Below, piece by piece: positions 15,814 to 23,522 of a stretch of 64,000 nucleotides of DNA. The number at the start of each line of letters is the position of its first letter. The stretch's first letter is position 1. Below the pieces are notes generated by a model. That model saw nothing but the letters and a program-made list of their open reading frames with translations. It was not told where the DNA came from and searched no databases. The DNA lies in the NCBI RefSeq assembly GCF_001570525.1, contig NZ_BBXC01000008.1, positions 647,841-711,840 on the forward strand, written 5' to 3'. The position numbers and the translations under genes were made by a program. The stretch comes from Herbidospora sakaeratensis (GTDB lineage Bacteria; Actinomycetota; Actinomycetes; Streptosporangiales; Streptosporangiaceae).

Positions 15814-17238
15814 ATGACTGTCGTTGACAACAGGGTGGTGACCGCCGCCTCCGACCAGGAGGCGGCCGACCCCCGCGATCCCGTCGTCCGGCTGGGCCAC
15901 CTGCTCGACGAGGGTTCCATGCGGCTCATCTCGCCGCAGGACAAGAGCGGGGCCCTGGCGGTCACCGGCCGCGTCGAGGGCGTCCCCGTCGTGGCGTTCT
16001 GCAGCGACGCCCGCTTCCAGGGCGGCGCGATGGGCTCGGAGGGCTGCGAGCACATCGTCCACGCCTACGACGTGGCGGTCCGCGAGCGGGTGCCGATCAT
16101 CGGCGTCTGGCACTCGGGCGGCGCCCGCCTCGCCGAGGGCGTGGAGTCCCTCCACGCCGTGGGCCGCGTCTTCGCGGCCATGACGAAGGCGTCGGGCATC
16201 GTGCCCCAGATCTCCGTCGTGGTCGGCGCGGCGGCGGGCGGCGCGGCCTACGGCCCCGCGCTGACCGACATCGTGATCCTCGCCGACGAGGGCCGCATCT
16301 TCGTGACCGGCCCCGACGTCGTGCGTTCGGTGACGGGCGAGACGATCGACATGGCGTCGCTCGGCGGCCCCGAGCCCCACAGCAAGCGCAGCGGCGTGGT
16401 CCACATCGTGACCAAGTCGGAGCCCGAGGCCCTGCTGAAGGCCCGCCAGGTCGCCACGCTGCTGGGCCACCAGGGCCGGGTGCGGCTGGGCGAGGTCGGC
16501 GAGGTCGACTTCTCGTCCCTGCTGCCCGAGAACGTGCGCCGCGCCTACGACGTGAAGCCGCTGGTCAACGGCCTGCTCGACGAGCCGGGCGTGGAACTCC
16601 ACCCCAAGTGGGCGCCCAACATCGTGACGACCCTGGGCCGCCTCGGCGGCCGCACCGTCGGCGTCATCGCCAACAACCCGATGCGCCTGGGCGGCTGCCT
16701 CGACTCGACCTCCGCCGAGAAGGCGGCCCGCTTCGTCCGCATGTGCGACGCGTTCGGGGTGCCCCTGGTGGTCCTGGTCGACGTCCCCGGCTACCTGCCG
16801 GGCGTCGGGCAGGAACACGACGGCGTGGTCCGCCGCGGGGCCAAGCTCCTCCACGCGTTCGCCGAGGCGTCGGTGCCGAGGGTGACCCTGGTGACCCGCA
16901 AGTCCTACGGCGGGGCCTACATCGCGATGAACTCCCGCGCCCTCGGCGCGACCCGGGTCTTCGCGTGGCCGACGGCGCAGATCGCGGTCATGGGCGCGGT
17001 CGCGGCGGTCCGCATCCTGAAGCGCCGCGAACTGGCGGCGGTCCCGGACGAGGAGCGCGCCGAACTGGAGACCCGCCTGGCCGAAGAGCACGAGAAGATC
17101 GCCGGCGGCCTCGACCGCGCGATCGACCTGGGCGTGGTCGACGAGGTCATCAAGCCGGAGGAGACCCGGGGTGCCATCGCGAAGGTGATCGCCCGTGCGA
17201 CGCCGGCGCGGGGGGCTCACGGGAACATCCCGCTCTAG
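15814..17238 (+). CDS. accD: Acyl-CoA carboxylase carboxyltransferase beta subunit (AccD6-like)
   Basis: 474-residue biotin-dependent carboxyltransferase that makes malonyl-CoA (or methylmalonyl-CoA) with a separate biotinylated alpha chain not encoded in this window. Oxyanion-forming glycines are seen in GAAAGGAAYGPAL (N half) and in TRKSYGGAYIAMNSR (C half), the two crotonase-like halves. Following fabF directly mirrors the fabD-acpM-kasA-kasB-accD6 operon of Mycobacterium, so the enzyme most likely feeds FAS II. ATG 22 bases after the fabF stop with GAGAGGG upstream. Confidence 0.93.
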   Translation: MTVVDNRVVTAASDQEAADPRDPVVRLGHLLDEGSMRLISPQDKSGALAVTGRVEGVPVVAFCSDARFQGGAMGSEGCEHIVHAYDVAVRERVPIIGVWHSGGARLAEGVESLHAVGRVFAAMTKASGIVPQISVVVGAAAGGAAYGPALTDIVILADEGRIFVTGPDVVRSVTGETIDMASLGGPEPHSKRSGVVHIVTKSEPEALLKARQVATLLGHQGRVRLGEVGEVDFSSLLPENVRRAYDVKPLVNGLLDEPGVELHPKWAPNIVTTLGRLGGRTVGVIANNPMRLGGCLDSTSAEKAARFVRMCDAFGVPLVVLVDVPGYLPGVGQEHDGVVRRGAKLLHAFAEASVPRVTLVTRKSYGGAYIAMNSRALGATRVFAWPTAQIAVMGAVAAVRILKRRELAAVPDEERAELETRLAEEHEKIAGGLDRAIDLGVVDEVIKPEETRGAIAKVIARATPARGAHGNIPL

Positions 17239-17385
17239 TTTTCCTGTACGACCCGAGGCGCCGCTTCCACCGGTTGGTGGGGGCGGCGTTTCGGCGTTGT
17301 GGGGCGTGTGCGCCCGCCGCCTTTGGTCTGGCGGTTCTCACCGGTGAGTTGGTTGGTGGTGCGTTCGGTCGGGCGGCTGACGCCG

Positions 17386-17407
17386 CCCGAAATTTCGGCA
17401 TATCGAC
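17386..17407. repeat. CCGAAATTTCGG-type palindromic repeat, copy 1
   Basis: Contains CCGAAATTTCGG followed by CATATCGAC. A closely similar palindrome with the same GTCGAT flank occurs inside the CHAT gene at 21411-21432, and a weaker relative near 63384. Shared flanks show a dispersed family rather than chance. Confidence 0.55.
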
Positions 17408-17861
17408 CTGTACGAGGTCTCCTTGCGGGATGCAACCGGCCGAGTGAAGCGGCGCTCCCGCTGTCCACGAGGAGGCGGTCACCTGTCGGCCCCCGCAAGA
17501 CCGTCCGCCGCGAGAAACAGCGCCACCGTACGGCGCGCGCTGCTGCGGGCAGACATGGCGAAAGGGTGAGCCTCCCGTCACCTCCGTCCACAGCTGGGCA
17601 GCCACAATCGGGCCCATGCCTGGACCGAAACGACTCCACTACGCGAGAGAAGTCCGAAACCAACGGCACGCGAGACACCCGGAATTCTTCTCCAGAAGCA
17701 GGTGACACCGTCGCCGCCAAGCACCCGAATGCGTGACAAAAGCGCGCCAGGTGTTGGGGCCCTCCCGGTGGGCCGGAGTGGCGCCCGACCGCACCGCCGC
17801 GCGACGTGAGAGCTGACGGTCCAGCCGCTGAAGTGACGAAGGGCTGCGCGGTCTCCCGGCC

Positions 17862-18480
17862 GAGCACCGCTCAACCCGCAACCCTGGAGGTAGCAGCTCA
17901 GCCCGTGAGCGCGATCAGGGACGGCGCCGTCTCCGGCCACCGCATGCCGCAAGGTGGGAGCCGCCGGCCCAGCCGCGAAGCGATGAAGGGGGCCCGGCCT
18001 CCCGGCCCGGCAGAGCGCAGCCCGCAACGCGGCAGGTGACAGCCCAACCCGTGAACATGATGAGGCCACTTGGACCAAGCACGGCGTGGCACCAATGCCG
18101 GAAACAGCCGCCCGCCCCCTCAGCACGAAAAATGGTCCGGTCGCCAAGCCAAGCACGGCGTGACACCAATGCCGGAAACAGCCGCCCGCCCCCTCAGCAC
18201 GAAAAATGGTCCGGTCGCCAAGCCAAGCATGGGAGGTGGCAGCTCAGCCGGTGAACCATGATGGAGGCCGCCCTGGGCCAATGATCACCAAGCACCGTGT
18301 TGCCCCACGGTGAAAGTGGCAAGCCCAGCCGATGAACGTGAGAAAGGCAGCGGAGGCCGCCCCGGCCAAACCGCGTGGCCGACGCTGGTGAACACGATGA
18401 AGAGCGGGCGGCCGACCGCCGAGCGGCGCGCGGCAAAGGAGGTAGTGGCCGGGTAAGGCGGCCCCGGCCATGGGCGTGGT
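17862..18480. repeat. Degenerate 65-74-bp tandem repeat array
   Basis: Units begin with CCRAGCACCG-like sequence at about 17862, 17935 (diverged), 18003 (diverged), 18075, 18149, 18223 and 18288, with further decayed units to about 18480. The conserved core is close to AGCYCAGCCSGTGAAC followed by RTGATGAAGG, seen near 17896, 17968, 18040, 18242 and 18321. Not CRISPR: the whole unit is repeated and there are no unique spacers. Function unknown. Confidence 0.65.
18075..18222. repeat. Two near-identical 74-bp tandem copies within the array
   Basis: 18075-18148 and 18149-18222 match with one difference by eye near the start (GTGGCACC versus GTGACACC); the first seven bases of a third copy follow. 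High identity against the decayed neighbours marks a recent duplication. Confidence 0.92.
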
Positions 18481-18512
18481 GAAGGGCGCGTGCCACGCGC
18501 CCCCCTTTACAG

Positions 18513-19010
18513 CTAGACGGCCGCGTGGAGCCAGCGCACCGGAGCGCCTTCGCCGGCGTACCGGAAGGACTCCAGTTCCTCGTCCCACTGCTTGCCCAGC
18601 AGTTTGTCGAGTTCGTCCTCCAGCACCACGCGCCCCTGGGTCGCCATCAGCATGACGTTCCGGAGGCGGTCCTCCGGGATCAGGATGTCGCCGTTGACGC
18701 CGATGGTCGCCGTGAAGGCTCCCAGGGCGGGGGTGTACGCATGGCGGGAGCCGTCGCTGCCCGGCGACGGGTCTTCGGTGATCTCGAAGCGGATACGCTG
18801 CCACCCCATGAGCGAAGAGGTGATCTTGGCGGCGACGCCGGCGGGCCCCTCCCATTCGGCCTGGGCGCGCAGGGCGCCGGGCGCAGCGGGCTGGGGCGTC
18901 CACGTCAGGTCGACGGGTACGCCAAGAATGCCTGCGACGGCCCACTCGATGTGTGGGCACAGCGCAGGCTGAGCCGAGTGGACGTACAGGACGCCACGAG
19001 CAGCAGCCAC
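18513..19010 (-). CDS. DUF3145 family protein
   Basis: 165 residues, soluble, beginning ARGVLYVHSAQPALCPHIEWAV, the hallmark start of the actinobacterial DUF3145 family; RYAGEGAPVRWLHAAV at the C-terminus is also conserved. The function is unknown. In Streptomyces the family member sits next to fabF, as I recall, so its position just beyond this FAS II cluster (convergent, across the repeat array) is conserved context and hints at a lipid-linked role. Start ATG at 19010. Confidence 0.9.
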   Translation of the reverse strand: MAAARGVLYVHSAQPALCPHIEWAVAGILGVPVDLTWTPQPAAPGALRAQAEWEGPAGVAAKITSSLMGWQRIRFEITEDPSPGSDGSRHAYTPALGAFTATIGVNGDILIPEDRLRNVMLMATQGRVVLEDELDKLLGKQWDEELESFRYAGEGAPVRWLHAAV

Positions 19011-19126
19011 CGGACCTCCCGATTCGTACGAGGTGCGCCTTCCCCAACGGCCTCATACTGGGATGATCACAAGTGACTCTAGGGAAGACTACCGTCCGTC
19101 GCGGCGGGGCACCAGAGGAGGGTCAT

Positions 19127-19159
19127 ACCGATTCCCGCTTGGCCGCCGAACGAATCGGT
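19127..19159. repeat. CCGATTC...GAATCGG hairpin repeat, copy 1
   Basis: ACCGATTC and GAATCGGT form eight-base arms around a 17-base loop in the 310-base gap upstream of the sigma gene. A sister hairpin with the same arms and a CGCTT-containing loop is at 21258-21281. Nothing else recognisable lies in this gap (19011-19320). Confidence 0.5.
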
Positions 19160-19320
19160 CTCCCCTGAAGGCGTAAATCGGCGCGATCGTGGAAGTTGGG
19201 CGTCCTTCCGGAATTCCGCGATCTCACCGGGCCGCGCCGGACACCGTGGCTAGAGTTGCTCACGCAACGCTCCTCTGTCAGCACAGTCAGTGAGGCTGGT
19301 GCGGAAAGGGTCAGTGACGC

Positions 19321-19878
19321 GTGCTTTTCGAGGTTCACGACGAATCGATCCCTCTCGATCTGCTCGACGACCACGCCTGGTCCGAGTTGGTCGCCTGCTT
19401 CAACGGCCCGATGTGGGCCGTGGCGCGGGCGGCGGGTCTGGGGGCGGCCGACGCGTCCGACGCCGTACAGGGAGCGTGGCTCCGGCTGGTCGAGAGCGTC
19501 GACCGCATCCGCGACCCGCGGGCGGTCGGCGCCTGGCTGATGACGACGACGCGGCGCGAGGCGCTGCGGCTCGGCCGCAAGGCCGGCCAGGAGTTCCCGG
19601 CCGACCCGCCCGACCTCTACGGACATCCCACGCTCGCGGCGCCCGACCCGACGACGGAGATCGTCGACGCCGACTACGGGCGCACCCTGTGGTCGCGCGT
19701 GTCGCGGCTCAGCGAACCGTGCCGGACCATGCTCCGGCTCTTCGCCCTCAATCCTGATGTACGGTACGCGCAGGTCGCCGCCCGGATGCACATCCCGGTC
19801 GGCAGCGTCGGACCGACCCGATCGCGCTGTTCGGCCAAACTCCGGACCTTGCTCGCGGAGGATCCCCTTGAGTGCTGA
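19321..19878 (+). CDS. Sigma-70 family (ECF-like) RNA polymerase sigma factor
   Basis: 185 residues with region 2 at about residues 18-80 (DAVQGAWLRLVESVDRIRD followed by AWLMTTTRREALRLGRK) and region 4 at about 120-180 (LSEPCRTMLRLFAL, YAQVAARMHIPVGSVGPTRSRCSAKLRTLL). No extra C-terminal domain and no membrane anti-sigma gene beside it. GTG start. Its last 11 bases overlap the next gene, so sigma factor, small protein and CHAT protease are probably made together. Such sigma factors redirect polymerase to a small regulon; target unknown. Confidence 0.88.
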   Translation: MLFEVHDESIPLDLLDDHAWSELVACFNGPMWAVARAAGLGAADASDAVQGAWLRLVESVDRIRDPRAVGAWLMTTTRREALRLGRKAGQEFPADPPDLYGHPTLAAPDPTTEIVDADYGRTLWSRVSRLSEPCRTMLRLFALNPDVRYAQVAARMHIPVGSVGPTRSRCSAKLRTLLAEDPLEC

Positions 19879-20329
19879 CGACGCCGCACTGGAGACGTAC
19901 ATGCTGGCGGCCATGCGACTGGCCGCCCAGGCCGACCCCGCCCCCGGACGCCTGGCCGCCGACGCGATGGCCGCCCTCGCGATGCGCCTGCCCGGCTGCG
20001 TCGTCGCCGCCCCGGCCGACCTGACGGCCGCCTCCGGCGCACGGGCGGGCGGAAAGCCCCAGATGCACCGTTTCGCCGCCGACGACACCACCCTCGACGT
20101 CGAGACGACCATCACCGAGGGCCGCCTGGAGATCGCCGGCCAGGTGAGCCCGCCGCCCGCGCCCGACGCTTATGTCGAGGTCCGCACCCCGCACGTGACG
20201 AAGGTCCGGGTCCCGTCCCCCGACGGCCAGTTCGCCGTGGCCGGGCTCCCGCCCGGCTGGGTGAGCGTGGCCTACCACCGCCCGAGCGATCCCCCGGTGG
20301 TCACCCGCTGGCTGCGTGTCCGCGCCTGA
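19868..20329 (+). CDS. Small soluble protein with beta-sandwich-like C-terminus, between sigma factor and CHAT protease
   Basis: 153 residues, no signal peptide or membrane segment. The N-terminal 60 are helical (ALETYMLAAMRLAAQAD). The C-terminal 70 read like a carboxypeptidase-regulatory or Ig-like beta-sandwich (LEIAGQVSPP, PDGQFAVAGLPPGWVSVAYH, VTRWLRV). TTG at 19868 is the only start that uses the whole frame and overlaps the sigma stop; its last 14 bases overlap the CHAT gene. Position suggests an anti-sigma factor or adaptor, but this is inference. Confidence 0.72.
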   Translation: MSADDAALETYMLAAMRLAAQADPAPGRLAADAMAALAMRLPGCVVAAPADLTAASGARAGGKPQMHRFAADDTTLDVETTITEGRLEIAGQVSPPPAPDAYVEVRTPHVTKVRVPSPDGQFAVAGLPPGWVSVAYHRPSDPPVVTRWLRVRA

Positions 20330-22523
20330 GTCCTACGGCCCGTTCGCGGCGGCCCGGCGCGCCGACATCCTGGCGGCGTTCGACGTCCATCTGGCCGCCG
20401 AGGATCTCCTGTACGAGTCCCCCGAGCGCCTGGCCCTCACCCGCGCCGAGTTCGCCTCGGCCCTGGTCGGAGCCCGCCTGCCGGGCGAGGCCCGGATGCT
20501 CCTGGAACTCGCCCTGCCGGATCTGACCTCGGCCCGCCCGGCGACGGCCCATGCGCGGCTGCTGCTGGCGACGGTGGAGTTGCTGACGGGGGATGTCCGG
20601 CGGGCGGAGGACACGGCTTCGACGGCGCTGACGGAGTTCGGGCGACTGGGACGGGCGGTGTGGGAACCGAGGGCCCGCGACGTGCTGCTGCGCGCCCGGC
20701 TCGCGCAGACGGCCGAAAGAGCAGGCGAGGAACGACTGCCGTCTCGGCGGCAGGCTCTGGCGGCCGGGACCGGGATCGATGTCGGAGAACGGCCTTGGCA
20801 GGTGGCCAAGACGGGGACCGATGAGGGGCCGACCCACAGTGCGGATTCCGCGCTCGATGGCGGAGCGCCCGTGGAGTGGCCGAAGCAGGTTGGCGAACCC
20901 GGGCTCATTGACGAGTTGCTCCGTGAATGTGCGGCCGGGGCCGATGGGCTGGAGGTCGCGGGGTGGCGGTCGCAGGCCGATGAACTGCGGCTGTTCGCGG
21001 TGTCGGCGTTCGTGCGCCGGTGTGGTCGCGGTGTCGGCGGGCTGGTGGTGGCGCAGCGGATGCTGGATCAGGTCCGGGACGGGTCGGCATGCCTGGCCAC
21101 CCGCTTCCATGCGGAGGCGTTGCGGCGATGGGTGGGCGGCGACCTCGCCGAGGCGCTCGAACTGACCCGGCTGGGGTTCGCCGAGTCGCTCCGCGAGATG
21201 TCCCGGCTGGCCTCGCCGAGGGAATCGGCTGTGCGGGACGGCTCTGAGTCGCCTCATCCGATTCCGCTTCCGACGAATCGGCATCGTGACACGGTCTCGG
21301 GTGACTTCATCCGGGCATCGGCGTCAGACGTCTCCGGCGGGGAGAAAGGGCTTGCGGGCAGGCGCGCCACCACGCCGCCACCCACCCCAGATCCGGACCC
21401 AGCCATCCGCATGTCCCGAAATTTCGGGACATCGACGCTGGGTGCCGTCCCTCACGTGAAGCGGCTCGCCGATGAACGATGGCGCGCCTCCCGGGTGGCC
21501 GAGGAGATCGCCACGCTCGGGCTGGAGCTGGCCATCAGGCAGGCGAGCGCCGACAAGGTGCTGCTCTGGTCGGAGCGGTGGCGGGCTCTCGTCAGTGGTG
21601 CGGAGCCGGTCGACGACAGGCCAGAGGTGCTGGTCGAGCTGGTACGCGACCAGGACGCCCTGCACGCCGTCGTCGCCCACGGCGACCACGTCTCGCTCCA
21701 CGGCCTCGGGTCGCTGTCGGCCGTCACCGAGGCGATGGTGCGAATCCGCTACAACCTCCGCAGAAGGAACCTCCGCGACACCCGGCCGGAAGGCGAGGAA
21801 GGGCTGTCCCCCGGGCTCCGGCGGGAACTGTCCGCACTCGACGAGGCGCTGGTCCGGCCGCTCGACCTGCCGCCGGGAGCCGTCAGCGTGGTCCCCACGG
21901 TCGCACTGCACTCGTTGCCCTGGTCGCTCCTGCCCTCGCTGCGCGGGCGGGCCGTGTTGGTGGCCCCTTCGGCCGCACTGGCCGTCACCCGCAGCGAGAT
22001 CGGCGGGCCGGTGGTGGCGCTCGCGGGTCCCGATCTGGCGCATGCGGAGGCGGAGGTGGCGGCGGTTGTGGGCGTACACGAGAGAGGAGAGCGGGCGCCC
22101 GCCACGCGGGCTGCCCTGCTGGAGGCCCTTGGGCGGGCGGGCATCGTGCACATCGCCGCGCACGGCATCTTCTCGGGGCGGCGGCCGATGATGTCGAGCA
22201 TCCTCCTGGACGACGGCCCGCTCCTGGTGCACGAGTTCTTCCGCCTGACGCGGGTGCCGCCCCTGGTGGTGCTGTCGTCGTGCGACGCCGGGATGGCGTC
22301 GGCACCGGCCGACGGGGCGGCGTTCGGCCTGGCCGGGGCCTTCCTCGACCGGGGGGCGCGCACGGTGATCGCGGGCATCGTGCCGGTCCGTGACGACGAG
22401 GCGGCCCGCCTGATGGTGGAGTTCCACCGGCGGCTGGCCTGGGGGCAGTCCCCGGCTTGGGCCCTCGCTGACGCGGCCATGACCACCGATGTGCCGGGAT
22501 TCGCCTGCTTCGGCACTGGTTAA
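20316..22523 (+). CDS. CHAT-domain (caspase-like) protease with TPR-like N-terminus
   Basis: 735 residues. The C-terminal third is a CHAT peptidase domain with the predicted dyad His616 (VHIAAHGIF) and Cys656 (VLSSCDAGM); SVVPTVALHSLPWSLLP and the GLAGAFLDRGARTVIAG strand-helix are also typical. The N-terminal part has TPR-like helical repeats (about residues 1-130 and 215-300), probably a sensing scaffold. Residues about 295-380 are low-complexity, Pro/Arg-rich, and encoded by DNA carrying two palindromic repeats found elsewhere in the window, so they look like an in-frame insertion. GTG start overlaps the previous gene. CHAT proteases act in death-like and immune pathways such as gasdermin cleavage or type III CRISPR; the substrate here is unknown. 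Confidence 0.88.
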   Translation: MSAPESYGPFAAARRADILAAFDVHLAAEDLLYESPERLALTRAEFASALVGARLPGEARMLLELALPDLTSARPATAHARLLLATVELLTGDVRRAEDTASTALTEFGRLGRAVWEPRARDVLLRARLAQTAERAGEERLPSRRQALAAGTGIDVGERPWQVAKTGTDEGPTHSADSALDGGAPVEWPKQVGEPGLIDELLRECAAGADGLEVAGWRSQADELRLFAVSAFVRRCGRGVGGLVVAQRMLDQVRDGSACLATRFHAEALRRWVGGDLAEALELTRLGFAESLREMSRLASPRESAVRDGSESPHPIPLPTNRHRDTVSGDFIRASASDVSGGEKGLAGRRATTPPPTPDPDPAIRMSRNFGTSTLGAVPHVKRLADERWRASRVAEEIATLGLELAIRQASADKVLLWSERWRALVSGAEPVDDRPEVLVELVRDQDALHAVVAHGDHVSLHGLGSLSAVTEAMVRIRYNLRRRNLRDTRPEGEEGLSPGLRRELSALDEALVRPLDLPPGAVSVVPTVALHSLPWSLLPSLRGRAVLVAPSAALAVTRSEIGGPVVALAGPDLAHAEAEVAAVVGVHERGERAPATRAALLEALGRAGIVHIAAHGIFSGRRPMMSSILLDDGPLLVHEFFRLTRVPPLVVLSSCDAGMASAPADGAAFGLAGAFLDRGARTVIAGIVPVRDDEAARLMVEFHRRLAWGQSPAWALADAAMTTDVPGFACFGTG
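21258..21281. repeat. CCGATTC...GAATCGG hairpin repeat, copy 2 (inside the CHAT gene)
   Basis: Seven-base arms CCGATTC/GAATCGG with a ten-base loop containing CGCTT; same arms and similar loop start as the copy at 19127-19159. It lies within the low-complexity coding segment. Confidence 0.55.
21411..21432. repeat. Perfect 22-bp palindrome inside the CHAT gene (CCGAAATTTCGG family)
   Basis: ATGTCCCGAAA is followed by its exact reverse complement. The GTCGAT-linked flank is shared with 17386-17407. The 35 bases before it (CCACCCACCCC, then GGACCCAGC) resemble the repeat at 63425 and 63646. Translated in frame as MSRNFGTST. Confidence 0.8.
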
Positions 22524-22529
22524 GGCAAA

Positions 22530-23522
22530 TCAGTTCCCCGGCCCGGGAAGCTCCAGGTCCGCGAAGACCGCCTTGTGGTCGGTGCCCGGAAGCAGGTGGA
22601 CCGAGAAGGCGTGGATCGCCGTCCGGTTGTCGGCCAGGACGTGGTCGATCGTCACCGGCGGAATGGGCAGCCCGTGGAAGTCACGTGGAAGGGCCGGCCA
22701 CGTCGTCTGCAAGCCGTTCCCCGTCGCCTCGGCCGCATCGCGATACCCGGCGTCGAGCAGCTCCCGCACCCGAGCATGGTCGAGCGTCGCGTTGAAGTCG
22801 CCGATCAGGAGCCTGGTCGACCCGCCCGTCCGGGAAAGGGCATCGAGGCCCTCCCCCCAGCAGGAATGGAGGCGCGCGAGATAAGGCGCACACGGATGAA
22901 CGGACACCATCTCCACCGCCACCCCGTCCACGTCGAGACGCCCGATGAGCTGCCCGAACCCCCCGAAGTCGAGCAACCCCACCCGGCTCACCGGATGGCG
23001 CGAGTAGATCCCCGACCCGCGCGTCCCCGCCCGGGCCTCCGTCACCCGATGCGGCAGCAGGGTGTCGAGGCCCGCCCGCCCCATCGCCTCCACCGCGACG
23101 GGGCTCAGCTCCTGGAAGGCCACCACGTCGGCCCGGACCGACCGCACCAGCCGCACGACCTCCGCGGCTCCGGCCCCGCCCGCCAGCAGGTTCACCGCCA
23201 GCACCCGTAACCTCGGCCCGCCCCCGCCCGACGGGCTCTCACCCACCATCCGCGGCACGACGATCGCCGCGAACACCACGCAGACGGCCAGCGCGGCGAC
23301 CCCGGCCGCCCGCCGCCGGGCCAGCAGAGCGACGACAAGAGCCACCGGTGACGACAGCGCCACATAAGGGGTGAACGCCACCAGCTGCACCCACCAGAAC
23401 CCCACGTCACCCGGGAACAGACGCAGCGCCGCCCAGGCCGCGTACGCGCCGACGATCAGCCACGTCGCGCAGGTGCGAACGGTCAGGGCCGTTCTACCGG
23501 GCGGCTGGGGTCGGTGATCCAT
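22530..23522 (-). CDS. Endonuclease/exonuclease/phosphatase family membrane protein
   Basis: 330 residues. Three hydrophobic segments in the first 100 residues (ATWLIVGAYAAWAALRL, LVAFTPYVALSSPVALVVAL, VAALAVCVVFAAIVV) are followed by an EEP catalytic domain: LRVLAVNLL, DVVAFQELS with the metal Glu, IGDFNATLDH, and the C-terminal IDHVLADNR and GTDHKAV. Secreted-side EEP proteins of this build may be sphingomyelinase- or DNase-like. The start lies inside the end of the rhodanese gene; ATG at 23522 or GTG at 23531, both without clear ribosome sites. Convergent with the CHAT gene, 6 bases apart. Confidence 0.85.
   Translation of the reverse strand: MDHRPQPPGRTALTVRTCATWLIVGAYAAWAALRLFPGDVGFWWVQLVAFTPYVALSSPVALVVALLARRRAAGVAALAVCVVFAAIVVPRMVGESPSGGGGPRLRVLAVNLLAGGAGAAEVVRLVRSVRADVVAFQELSPVAVEAMGRAGLDTLLPHRVTEARAGTRGSGIYSRHPVSRVGLLDFGGFGQLIGRLDVDGVAVEMVSVHPCAPYLARLHSCWGEGLDALSRTGGSTRLLIGDFNATLDHARVRELLDAGYRDAAEATGNGLQTTWPALPRDFHGLPIPPVTIDHVLADNRTAIHAFSVHLLPGTDHKAVFADLELPGPGN

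Larger units (their letters stand above)
17239..18512. other. 1.27-kb gap without a credible gene; repeat-rich
   Basis: Lies between convergent accD and the DUF3145 gene. Open frames here have no ribosome sites and alanine/arginine/proline-rich translations typical of non-coding GC-rich DNA. The left part (17.24-17.80 kb) holds a CCGAAATTTCGG palindrome shared with two other loci; the right part is a degenerate tandem array described separately. No terminator with a U-tract was found after accD. Confidence 0.75.

Noticed and set aside
17299-17736. 145-codon frame after accD
   Set aside because: No ribosome site; composition (Arg/Pro/Ser-rich, no hydrophobic core) is typical of chance frames in GC-rich DNA, and it ends at the start of the repeat region.
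17578-18156. 192-codon minus-strand frame across the tandem array
   Set aside because: Its peptide repeats (GWAVTC/GWAATY-like) simply mirror the DNA repeat, and the frame shifts between units; no plausible start signal.
17862-18480. Possible CRISPR array
   Set aside because: The whole 65-74-base unit is repeated with gradual decay. There are no short constant repeats with unique spacers and no cas genes.
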